Shown one piece after another: positions 1 through 6,731 of a stretch of 64,000 nucleotides of DNA. The notes beneath the pieces were generated by a model. It did no database searches and was not told the origin of the DNA. It saw nothing but the letters and a program-made list of their open reading frames with translations. The position numbers and the translations under genes were made by a program. Source of the DNA: Polaromonas sp. (GTDB lineage: Bacteria; Pseudomonadota; Gammaproteobacteria; Burkholderiales; Burkholderiaceae_C); assembly GCF_030689685.1 (NCBI RefSeq), contig NZ_JAUYEY010000051.1:24543-88542 (forward strand), in the 5' to 3' direction. Numbering within the stretch: the stretch's first letter is position 1; each line of letters opens with the position of its first letter.

Positions 1-26
1 AAAAATTTGGATAGCATCGGGACATT

Positions 27-665
27 ATGGACAAATTAACCGCGCGCAAAGCATTGATCGAACAACGCCTGAATCTGCCGGATCGCCTACAGCGTGCCGA
101 CCTGTTACAGCGTGTCATGCGGATCTGGCTGGTCGGCCGCGAAGATGCGGTGATCGGGGCCTACTGGCCGATCAAGGGGGAATTTGATCCGCTGCCCGCG
201 CTGTACCGCTGGCAGGAAGACGCGATCTTAAGCCAGGAATCTGAATCAAATCAGGCGTCAGCCCATGAGGGACGGGCAGAAGCAGCTACTGAAAACATAG
301 CAAACCGGTCGCCCCGCAAGATCGGCCTGCCGGTGGTCAACAAGCTGCACAAGACCTTGACCTTCCACGCCTGGTACCCTGGCTGCCCGATGGAAGAAGA
401 CGCCTACGGCATCCCCAAGCCCAAGGACACCGAGATCATTGTGCCGACCCTGCTGTTTGTGCCCTGCGTCGGTTACGGGCCCGGCGGCTTCCGGCTCGGT
501 TACGGCGGCGGCTTTTACGACCGCACGCTGGCCACACTGCAGCCCAAACCCTTCACCGTCGGCCTCGGCTACAGCCATGGCTGGCTGCCCGACCTGGACC
601 CCGAGCCGCACGATGTGGCGCTGGATGCCATCCTCAATGACAACGGGGTGGTTTGGCCGGTGTAG
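27..665 (+). CDS. fau: 5-formyltetrahydrofolate cyclo-ligase
   Basis: Cytosolic ATP-dependent enzyme that converts 5-formyl-THF to 5,10-methenyl-THF in one-carbon metabolism. The C-terminal half carries the family signature GYGGGFYDRTL, preceded by VPCVGYGPGGFRLG, and the N-terminus has the usual basic helix and the AYWPIKGEFDP segment. The protein has 212 residues, slightly long for the family. The excess lies at about residues 64-94, a Ser/Glu/Ala-rich stretch encoded by a copy of the interspersed repeat (241-303) that keeps the frame open. The ATG at 27 fits the family N-terminus. In many bacteria this gene follows the 6S RNA gene, but the window starts too close upstream to see it. The call is secure; activity with the insert is inferred. 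Confidence 0.93.
   Translation: MDKLTARKALIEQRLNLPDRLQRADLLQRVMRIWLVGREDAVIGAYWPIKGEFDPLPALYRWQEDAILSQESESNQASAHEGRAEAATENIANRSPRKIGLPVVNKLHKTLTFHAWYPGCPMEEDAYGIPKPKDTEIIVPTLLFVPCVGYGPGGFRLGYGGGFYDRTLATLQPKPFTVGLGYSHGWLPDLDPEPHDVALDAILNDNGVVWPV
241..303 (-). repeat. Interspersed repeat family 1, copy A, in frame inside fau
   Basis: Read on the minus strand it starts TTGCTATG, then TAGCTGCTTCTGCCCG and ATGGGCTGACGCCTGATTTGA. This is the family pattern TTGCTAT-N7-TAGCTG-N3-TGCGCCCG-N6-ATGGGCT-N5-CTGATTTGA. The copy is 63 bp, 21 codons, and does not interrupt the fau frame. Confidence 0.85.
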
Positions 666-668
666 TGT

Positions 669-720
669 GGCCCCCACGGTCGTTCACTTCGTGTAACTCC
701 CTGCCCCCGAAGGGACCCCG
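669..720. repeat. Interspersed repeat family 4 (GGCCCCCACG...TTCACTTCGTGTA)
   Basis: GGCCCCCACG, TTCACTTCGTGTA and a C-run/G-run pair. Related copies lie at 22430-22522 (opposite orientation) and 38330-38412. It lies just after the fau stop codon and could fold into a hairpin on either strand. Confidence 0.6.
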
Positions 721-748
721 ACTATCGGGTCGCCTTTTTCTTTGCTTA

Positions 749-776
749 CTTTCTTTTTGGCGACGCAAAAAGAAAG
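749..776. repeat. Inverted repeat, CTTTCTTTTT / AAAAAGAAAG
   Basis: Perfect 10-bp arms (749-758 and 767-776) around the loop GGCGACGC. It resembles a widespread beta/gammaproteobacterial intergenic repeat. It could also serve as a bidirectional terminator between the convergent fau and glmU genes. Confidence 0.6.
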
Positions 777-852
777 TGAGTTGCCGCCGGGCAACCCCCG
801 GCTAGTTGGCACACCACTGCGCCACGAAACAAGCTGATTAGTCGGTGAACAT

Positions 853-880
853 GGATCCCGGATCAGGTCCGGGATGACGG
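853..880. repeat. Interspersed palindrome, CCCGGATCAGGTCCGGG type
   Basis: An ATGGATCCCGGAT-CAG-GTCCGGGATGAC block. A second copy with one changed base in the loop lies at 23458-23486, between cobT and cobS. Confidence 0.65.
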
Positions 881-894
881 ACGATGCGATAAAA

Positions 895-950
895 TTGCTA
901 TGAATTCAATAGCTTCTCATGCCCGCTGGTCATGGGCTAACAGCATAAAA
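895..950 (+). repeat. Interspersed repeat family 1, copy B
   Basis: TTGCTATGAATTCAATAGCT, then GCCCGCTGGTCATGGGCTAA. It lies immediately downstream of the glmU stop codon. The 666-961 stretch holds no gene that I can support; it consists of four stacked repeat elements. Confidence 0.8.
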
Positions 951-961
951 CACCTCAAGCA

Positions 962-2374
962 TCAGGCTTTCGGTGCTTTCACTGGCCGCTGCCAGGTCGC
1001 CAGACTCACCTGCTTGCCGCGCGCCACGCTCAGCGTACCGGGCGGGGTGCTTTTGGTGATGGTCGAGCCGGCGCCCACGGTGCCGCCCGCGCCTATGGTG
1101 AGCGGCGCCACCAGCACGCAGTTGCTGCCGATGTGCACATCGGCCTCGATCACCGTGCGGTGCTTGTTGGCGCCGTCGTAGTTGGCGGTGATGCTGCCGG
1201 CACCGTAGTTGACACGTTCGCCCAAGGCCGCATCGCCCACGTAGGCCAGGTGGTTGGCCTTGGCGCCTTTCGCCAGGCTGGCATTCTTGACCTCGACAAA
1301 GTTGCCGATATGCACCTCGGCGCCCAGTTGCGCGCCGGGCCGCAGCCGTGCAAACGGACCGACCAGCGCGCCTTCGCCAACCGTCACGCCGAGCTTTTCA
1401 CCGTCAATGTGGGTGAACGGGTGGATCACCGCGCCAGCGGCGATGTTGGCGTTGGCGATCATGCAATGGGCGCCTATGCGCACGCCTTCGCCCAGCGTCA
1501 CTGCGCCGTCAAAAACGCAGTTGACATCAATCTCCACGTCCTGCGCGCAGTCCAGCGTGCCGCGCACATCGAGCCGTGACGGGTCGGCCAAGCGCACGCC
1601 CCGCTCCATCAGGGCAGTGGCAATTCGCAGCTGGTAGATCCGCTCAAGCTCGGCCAACTGCACCGGGCTGTTGACGCCGGCCACCTGGGCGGCGTCGGTG
1701 ATCTGGTGCGCCACCACGGCCACGCCGTCAGCTACTGCAAATTTCACGATGTCGGTCAGGTAGTACTCGTTCTGGGCGTTTTTGTTGTCCAGCCGCGCCA
1801 GCCAGTCGCGCAGCAGCCGGGTCGGCACGGCCATGATGCCGCTGTAGATTTCGGGGATGCTGCGTTCGGCCTCGCTGGCGTCCTTATGCTCGACGATGGC
1901 GCGTACCTGCGCCGACGGCTCCTTGCCGGCGCGGACGATGCGCCCATACCCCGTGGGGTCGGCCATACTCAGCGTCAGCAGCGCCAGCCGCTGGCCGTCG
2001 CATTGCGCCAGCAGGGCTTGCAGGGTGTCGGCCTGCATCAAAGGCACGTCGCCCGACAGTATCAGCGTGATGCTGTCGTCGCCCAGCAGAGGGATGGCCT
2101 GCTGCACCGCATGGCCGGTGCCGAGTTGGGGCTCCTGCCGCGCAAAAGCCAGTTGCAAGCCGCTGGGCGCCGCTGCGGTGAGGGCGGCCTCGACTTCGGC
2201 AGCGCCGTGGCCGGTGATCACCACTGCCCGCCGTGCCGATAACCGCGCCGCACAGTCAATCACATGGGTCAACAGCGCACGACCGCCCAAACGGTGTAAC
2301 ACTTTGGGCAGCCGGCTTTTCATCCGGGTGCCTTTGCCCGCTGCCATGATGACGACATCAACTGGAGGTGCCAT
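962..2374 (-). CDS. glmU: Bifunctional UDP-GlcNAc pyrophosphorylase / glucosamine-1-P acetyltransferase GlmU
   Basis: Makes UDP-GlcNAc from glucosamine-1-phosphate for peptidoglycan and LPS. The N-terminal uridyltransferase domain begins with the nucleotide-binding loop VIMAAGKGTRMKSRLPKVLH (about residues 8-28). The C-terminal half is a left-handed beta-helix of hexapeptide repeats (about 255-450) with the acetyltransferase segment HLAYVGDAALGERVNYGAGS. The length of 470 is normal. The ATG at 2374 is preceded by AGGAAATTTC. It shares a CATG palindrome with the start of the divergent lipoprotein gene, so each ribosome-binding site lies inside the other gene. glmS, which supplies the preceding step, is about 10 kb away. 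Confidence 0.97.
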   Translation of the reverse strand: MAPPVDVVIMAAGKGTRMKSRLPKVLHRLGGRALLTHVIDCAARLSARRAVVITGHGAAEVEAALTAAAPSGLQLAFARQEPQLGTGHAVQQAIPLLGDDSITLILSGDVPLMQADTLQALLAQCDGQRLALLTLSMADPTGYGRIVRAGKEPSAQVRAIVEHKDASEAERSIPEIYSGIMAVPTRLLRDWLARLDNKNAQNEYYLTDIVKFAVADGVAVVAHQITDAAQVAGVNSPVQLAELERIYQLRIATALMERGVRLADPSRLDVRGTLDCAQDVEIDVNCVFDGAVTLGEGVRIGAHCMIANANIAAGAVIHPFTHIDGEKLGVTVGEGALVGPFARLRPGAQLGAEVHIGNFVEVKNASLAKGAKANHLAYVGDAALGERVNYGAGSITANYDGANKHRTVIEADVHIGSNCVLVAPLTIGAGGTVGAGSTITKSTPPGTLSVARGKQVSLATWQRPVKAPKA

Positions 2375-3293
2375 GAAATTTCCTGTGCCTTGTGTGTGTG
2401 GCGCGCGAACGGCGCAATCTGGAGGTTTGCTACGGATTATCCGTCTTACCGCGCTGCTGGCACTGGCCGGCCTGCTGAGCGCCTGCAGCGCGGTAAAAAT
2501 CGCCTACAACCAGGCCCCCGAGCTGGCTTTCCTGCAGCTCGACGGCTATTTTGATTTCAGCGGCGCGCAGACCAGCCGGGTCAAGGAAGAACTGGTGAAA
2601 ATCCAGCGCTGGCACCGTAGTAACCAGTTGCCGGCTTACAGCGACTTCCTGAAGAAATGGCAAGGACTGCTGCCCGGCGACCTGGACGAGGCGCAGGTGT
2701 GCAGCGCCACCGACGATCTGCGCAGCAGCTTGCTGGCGATTTCGAGTCGAGCCGAGCCGCTTGTTGCCGAGCTTGCGGGAACGCTGGCGCCCGAGCAGTT
2801 GAAGTTTCTCCAGCGCAAATTCTCAAAACTGAACCGCACGTACCAGAGCGACTTTCTGGAAGGCACGCTGGCGTCGCGCATCGACAAACGTGTCAAAAAA
2901 GCCGCAAGCCGCGCCGAAATGTTGTATGGCGCACTGGAAGAAAAGCAGCTGGCGGTTTTGCGCCGGCAGATCGCGCAATCGGTGTTTGACGCCAGCCTGT
3001 CTCTGGCCGAGCATCAGCGCCGTCAGCAGGATGCGCTGCAAACCCAGGCGCCCCTGGCAGCCGGCGCTGCCACGGCAACGCAGGCCAAATCAGCGATCAG
3101 GGGCTACTTTGAGCGGTCTTTCAACTCACCGAATCCGGTCTACCGCAGCTACCAGGAAAAGCTGACGCGCGACAACTGCAAAACACTGGCGCTGCTGCAT
3201 AACAGCACAAGCCTGGCGCAGCGCGCGAAGGCGGTCCAGACGCTGGCGGACTATGCTCGGGACCTCAGGATTTTGGCGGCGCAGGATTTTTAA
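2373..3293 (+). CDS. DUF6279-like lipoprotein
   Basis: Predicted lipoprotein of 306 residues. A hydrophobic signal segment LTALLALAGLLSAC ends in a lipobox (cleavage before Cys, near residue 37). The body is alpha-helical and charged, beginning KIAYNQAPELAFLQLDGYFD, which I associate with the DUF6279 family; the function of that family is unknown to me. The ATG at 2373 has GGAGG four bases upstream. The 20-residue n-region is long, and a TTG at 2427 would give a more usual signal peptide, but GGAGG lies only one base before it. The gene is divergent from glmU with overlapping start codons. Confidence 0.75.
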   Translation: MKFPVPCVCGARTAQSGGLLRIIRLTALLALAGLLSACSAVKIAYNQAPELAFLQLDGYFDFSGAQTSRVKEELVKIQRWHRSNQLPAYSDFLKKWQGLLPGDLDEAQVCSATDDLRSSLLAISSRAEPLVAELAGTLAPEQLKFLQRKFSKLNRTYQSDFLEGTLASRIDKRVKKAASRAEMLYGALEEKQLAVLRRQIAQSVFDASLSLAEHQRRQQDALQTQAPLAAGAATATQAKSAIRGYFERSFNSPNPVYRSYQEKLTRDNCKTLALLHNSTSLAQRAKAVQTLADYARDLRILAAQDF

Positions 3294-3591
3294 CGCGGCT
3301 TCCGTCGCTGCTGTGTTGCCGGGTCGGGCTTGAGGCCTGGCCCAGTAGCCCGCCGCGCGGCGGCTGGAATTCGCCCGAACCGCTGCTTTGCTGCTGTAGC
3401 TGGTTGCCCGGGCGCCGGGGTTGCTGCTGAAGCAAACCGGGCCGGAAAATAATTTTGTTGTTCATCAAGGCTTTCTTGCGCGGAGCGTCGGTATCGCGTC
3501 GATACCGCGTCGGTTAGACAGGTCAATCAGCTTAAAAAGCTTGTGTTGCTGAGGCTGTCATCCGGCACAGCGCGCTGGCGTCAGAGCCTGC
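3294..3591. other. 298-bp intergenic region without a supported gene
   Basis: Lies between two convergent genes. It contains GC-rich inverted segments (CCCGCCGCGCGGCGG near 3350) and GCGTCGGTATCGCGTCGATACCGCGTC near 3484, a short near-palindromic duplication. A 67-residue Gln/Pro-rich minus-strand frame (3265-3468) exists, but it lacks a good ribosome-binding site and recognisable homology. Confidence 0.4.
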
Positions 3592-4353
3592 CTACAACAA
3601 AGGTACTTTGCGCAGGGGCAGGTCGTAGTAGTCCGCCAGGCGGTGCAGCGCCTTGGGGTTGAGCAGGCGCAGACGCCCATCCCGGACCTGGTGCAAACCC
3701 AGCTGTGCCAGGCGCCGCAAGGTCTTGTTGGTGTGCACCAGCGACAGGCCCAGCGCGTCGGCGATGTGTTGCTGGTTGATTGGAAATTCAATCGACCCAT
3801 CGGTCGCGAGCCCCAGCCACTCGACACGCCGGTACAGGTGGATCAGCAGCATGGCCACCCGTTCGGTGGCGTTGCGCCGCCCGTTGGTCAGCAGGTTTTC
3901 GTCGACCATGCCTTCCTCGCGTGCGGACAGCCAGGTCACGTCGTAACCCAGGCCGGGAAACTGCCGGAACAGGTCCCATAGACCATCGCGCGGAAAAACG
4001 CACAAGGTCGCGTCGGTCAACGCTTCCACACCGTGGCTGGCGCCATCGGCAAACTCCTGCTGCAGGCCGATGAAGTCACCGGGCAGCAGGAAATTGAGAA
4101 TCTGCCGGCGCCCGTCGCTGAGGGTTTTGTAGCGAAAGGCCCAACCGGCGTAGAGCGTGAACAGTTTGCCGTTGGGGTTTTGCTCCGAAATGATAGAGGT
4201 GCCGGCCGCTGCAAACCCCGCGCTGCTGCGAAGGCTTTGGATAAAGCCCAGCTCCTGCGGCGTCACCGGCTTGAAGGCGTCCAGGGCGCGTAAGCGGCAA
4301 TCCTTGCAGTGCCGGGGGCACACACTGGTGTTGGAAAGAGGGGTGATGACCAC
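3592..4353 (-). CDS. Crp/Fnr-family transcription regulator with FNR-like N-terminal cysteines
   Basis: Cytosolic DNA-binding regulator of about 253 residues from the GTG at 4353. It has an N-terminal SVCPRHCKDC motif (Cys12, Cys16, Cys19), a cNMP-type beta-roll (about 45-160), a dimerisation helix and a C-terminal Crp winged helix containing NQQHIADALGLSLVHTNKTL. The C-x3-C-x2-C spacing matches the start of E. coli FNR (C16/C20/C23). A cysteine in ATLCVFPRDGLW aligns with FNR C122, but I see no residue matching C29. The frame extends upstream to 4428 without family-like sequence, so I prefer the GTG. It is divergent from a BLUF photoreceptor, which suggests joint control by oxygen or redox and light. 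Confidence 0.85.
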   Translation of the reverse strand: MVITPLSNTSVCPRHCKDCRLRALDAFKPVTPQELGFIQSLRSSAGFAAAGTSIISEQNPNGKLFTLYAGWAFRYKTLSDGRRQILNFLLPGDFIGLQQEFADGASHGVEALTDATLCVFPRDGLWDLFRQFPGLGYDVTWLSAREEGMVDENLLTNGRRNATERVAMLLIHLYRRVEWLGLATDGSIEFPINQQHIADALGLSLVHTNKTLRRLAQLGLHQVRDGRLRLLNPKALHRLADYYDLPLRKVPLL

Positions 4354-4430
4354 GCGGAATTTTAGTACTGAACGCCTGTGTCTTTTGACATTGTTGCGGC
4401 CGCGCCCTCTGGCTACATTACACGCCACCT

Positions 4431-4835
4431 ATGGAAAAAGCCTTGCAATTGCACGAGGTGCTCTATGTCAGCACCCTCTCCCCCGACTCCCCCGTAAAGG
4501 TTGTTTCCCAAATTGCCGCGAAAGCCCGGACCGCCAACGAAGTGGCTGGCGTCACCGGCCTGCTGATCTTCGACGGCATGCGTTTTTGCCAGCAGATCGA
4601 GGGGCCGCGCAAGCAGGTGCTCAGGCTGATCGAGCGTATCCGGCAGGACCTGCGCCACGTCAACGTCGAAATACTTCACCATGGACCGCTTGCGGAACGC
4701 CGTTTCCGGCGTTTCGGCCTGGGCTATGTCACGGTGGATGACGTGGACGTGTTGGCGCGCATCGAAGAAGCCGGCGCGGAACAGGCGATGGCGCAATTTC
4801 TGGCGCTTATCCCCAACGTCGATATGGACAGCTAA
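4431..4835 (+). CDS. Stand-alone BLUF-domain blue-light sensor
   Basis: A 134-residue protein that is almost entirely one BLUF (FAD-binding) domain. The flavin-contacting residues have exactly the AppA spacing: Tyr12 (LYVST), Asn36 (RTANEVAG) and Gln54 (FCQQIEGP), matching Y21/N45/Q63. The RIRQDLRHVNV motif follows. At the positions of AppA Trp104 and Met106 I read Phe95 and Leu97, a variation in the switch region. There is no output domain, so signalling should be through a partner, as in PixD-type proteins. It is divergent from the FNR-like gene with a 77-bp gap. The family call is strong; the partner is unknown. Confidence 0.92.
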   Translation: MEKALQLHEVLYVSTLSPDSPVKVVSQIAAKARTANEVAGVTGLLIFDGMRFCQQIEGPRKQVLRLIERIRQDLRHVNVEILHHGPLAERRFRRFGLGYVTVDDVDVLARIEEAGAEQAMAQFLALIPNVDMDS

Positions 4836-4860
4836 GGCGCGCCCCTGTAGAGCCCGAGTG

Positions 4861-4914
4861 TCAGGCTTGCAGCGCCGTCCCCATTTCCTTGTCGCGCTGT
4901 GCCCTCCAGATGCG
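4861..4914 (-). repeat. Imperfect duplicate of the 3' end of the downstream MBL-fold gene
   Basis: This 54-bp stretch matches 5008-5061 (last 18 codons, stop included) with 4 mismatches. It begins TCAGGCTTGCAGCGC and ends CTCCAGATGCG. A 10-bp inverted repeat, CCCTTTTGCG / CGCAAAAGGG (4922-4931 and 4965-4974), sits between duplicate and original. Confidence 0.85.
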
Positions 4915-5007
4915 TGGCGAGCCCTTTTGCGACCTGCGAGGGGCCCCGCTCGCGGGGATCGAAGCGCAAAAGGGTGAGGATAATCCGCGTCGGCTCGATC
5001 AGTGAAA

Positions 5008-5997
5008 TCAGGCTTGCAGCGCTGCCCACATTTCCTTGTCGCGCTGTGCCGTCCAGATGCGCGGATTCTTGATCCCGCTGGCCTCGTCGTAGGCGCGGCT
5101 CACGTCAAACGGCAGGCAGTGTTCGTAGATGAAGACCTGGCCGAAGATCGGGTCCATGCTTTGACGGGTGTGCGCCATCGCGCTTTTCAGGTCCATCTTC
5201 GCGGCGGCGGCTTCTTTGCCGCAGCGGTACAGCGTTTGTACCCACTGGACCGTGTAATCAATCGCCTTGTTGACATCCGCAGCGCCTTTCATGGCTTCGC
5301 CGCGTCCCGGCACGATGGCTTGTGCCCCGAGCGCGCGCAGCGTTTCCAGCGTGGCCGGCCACTCTTCGAGCTGGGCGTCACCGGTATAGACGCCGGCGTT
5401 GTACTCGACCAGGTCGCCGGAGAACAGCACTTTTTCTTCGGCCACCCAGGCAATCGTGTCGCCACGCGTGTGGCCGGGGCCGGGGTGCCAGATCTGCACG
5501 CGCACGCCGCCCAGGTCGATCACCAGCTTGCCCGGAACTTCGCCTTTGACCGGGTTGCCGCCGGCGATCACCAGGGTCGGCCAGGTCAGGCCGGGCACGC
5601 TTTCGGCATTGCGGAACAGGCGCGGAAAACGCTCCATCTCACTTTGCATGTCCTCGGCACCGCGCTCGACGATCAATTCGTACGTGCCCTGGCTGGCGAT
5701 GACTTCGGTCGCGCCCTCGGCCACATAGGCGCTGGCGCCCAGCACACGCACCGCGTGGTAGTGCGTGAGCAGCACGTACTTGATCGGCTTGTCGCTGACG
5801 GCACGGATGCGTGCGATCAAATCCTGCGCCATCGCCGGGGTGGCGGTCGCGTCGCTGACCATGATGAACTTTTCGCCGATGATCACGCCGGAATTGGGGT
5901 CGCCCTCGGCGGTGTAGGCCCAGCAATGCGCACTGAGTTGTTCAAAAGTGATTTTTTTGTCCGTGAGGTCGGACTGCGAGGCAAAAGCTTTGGACAT
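5008..5997 (-). CDS. MBL-fold metallo-hydrolase-like protein with altered zinc motif
   Basis: A 329-residue metallo-beta-lactamase-fold protein. The usual HxHxDH motif reads HYHAVR (His79, His81, then Val83 and Arg84 in place of Asp and His). The later PGHTRGD and FSGDLVE motifs are conserved, but the last metal-ligand loop reads VPGRGEAM instead of PGHG. I associate the THYHAVRVLGASAY sequence with SoxH-like or quinoprotein-relay MBL proteins near aromatic or alcohol catabolism genes, so the variant may be a family trait. It lies downstream of a tetR gene, with a palindromic candidate operator in the gap. The substrate is unknown. Confidence 0.8.
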   Translation of the reverse strand: MSKAFASQSDLTDKKITFEQLSAHCWAYTAEGDPNSGVIIGEKFIMVSDATATPAMAQDLIARIRAVSDKPIKYVLLTHYHAVRVLGASAYVAEGATEVIASQGTYELIVERGAEDMQSEMERFPRLFRNAESVPGLTWPTLVIAGGNPVKGEVPGKLVIDLGGVRVQIWHPGPGHTRGDTIAWVAEEKVLFSGDLVEYNAGVYTGDAQLEEWPATLETLRALGAQAIVPGRGEAMKGAADVNKAIDYTVQWVQTLYRCGKEAAAAKMDLKSAMAHTRQSMDPIFGQVFIYEHCLPFDVSRAYDEASGIKNPRIWTAQRDKEMWAALQA

Positions 5998-6042
5998 GGG
6001 GTCTCCGTGGGTTGGCGGGTCCGTACTGGCCCTTGCCTGGAA

Positions 6043-6076
6043 TTTTACTATACGTAACTTATTACGAATAGTAAAA
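6043..6076. promoter_or_regulatory. Palindromic candidate TetR operator
   Basis: Inverted repeat ACTATACGTAA-CTTA-TTACGAATAGT with one mismatch (6047-6072). It extends to TTTTACTAT / ATAGTAAAA (6043-6076). It lies between the tetR stop and the MBL gene start, where a TetR dimer could block the MBL promoter. Confidence 0.6.
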
Positions 6077-6087
6077 CGCTGAGACGG

Positions 6088-6684
6088 TCAGTTCAGGCCG
6101 CGCTCCAGCATGGTCACCACTTCTGCGGAAAACGCCCGATAACTCATGGGCCCGTCGGGGCGCATCCAGGTGAAGGTCCAGTTGATCATGCCGAACAGCA
6201 TCATGGTCACGGCCGTTTGGTTGGCTGCGGTGATGCGCAGCGGGTAGGCGCGCTTGAGAAAACGCGTCATGGCCGAGACCACATCGCGCTGCCGGTCCAG
6301 GATCAGTTCGCGCTGAACGTCGCCCAGGAACTTGGTGTCGCCCAGCAGCGCAACATGGCGTGTGGCTGAACTTTCATACTGGTCGAGAAAGTTGCGGATC
6401 AGCTCATGCAGCGCGGCGCGGTCGTCCAGGTTCTTGCGCTGGGCACTGGCTTCGGTCTGGCCGATGATGGCCAGCAAATGCTGGGTGTAGCGGTCCAGCA
6501 GGTCGAACAGGATGGCCTCCTTGCTGCCATAGTAGTGGTACAGCCTGGCCTTGGAGGTGCCGCAAGCGGCGGCAATGTCGTTCATGCTGGCGGCCACGTA
6601 GCTGCGCTGCGCAAAACACTGGGCAGCCACATCGAGGATGGCTTCGCGCTGAAGCTCGTGGGTGGCGGATTTGGGACGGGCCAT
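6088..6684 (-). CDS. TetR/AcrR-family transcription regulator
   Basis: A 198-residue regulator. The N-terminal helix-turn-helix contains the AILDVAAQCFAQRSY start helix and the DIAAACGTSKARLYHYYGSK recognition segment typical of TetR proteins. The C-terminal ligand domain contains FGMINWTFTWMRPDGPMSY, a motif seen in PaaR/FadR-like TetR regulators that bind acyl-CoA-type ligands. It is co-directional with the MBL gene, 90 bp upstream of it. Local repression of that gene through the palindrome at 6043-6076 is inferred; the ligand is unknown. Confidence 0.9.
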   Translation of the reverse strand: MARPKSATHELQREAILDVAAQCFAQRSYVAASMNDIAAACGTSKARLYHYYGSKEAILFDLLDRYTQHLLAIIGQTEASAQRKNLDDRAALHELIRNFLDQYESSATRHVALLGDTKFLGDVQRELILDRQRDVVSAMTRFLKRAYPLRITAANQTAVTMMLFGMINWTFTWMRPDGPMSYRAFSAEVVTMLERGLN

Positions 6685-6731
6685 GCGCTATTGTGAAGCA
6701 CGGAGTCGGCTTTTAAATTGGACGTTGGCCG

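Noticed and set aside
3265..3468. 67-residue minus-strand frame (MMNNKIIFRPGLLQQQ...)
   Set aside because: No good ribosome-binding site, low complexity, and overlap with the end of the lipoprotein gene; kept only as a remark on the intergenic region.
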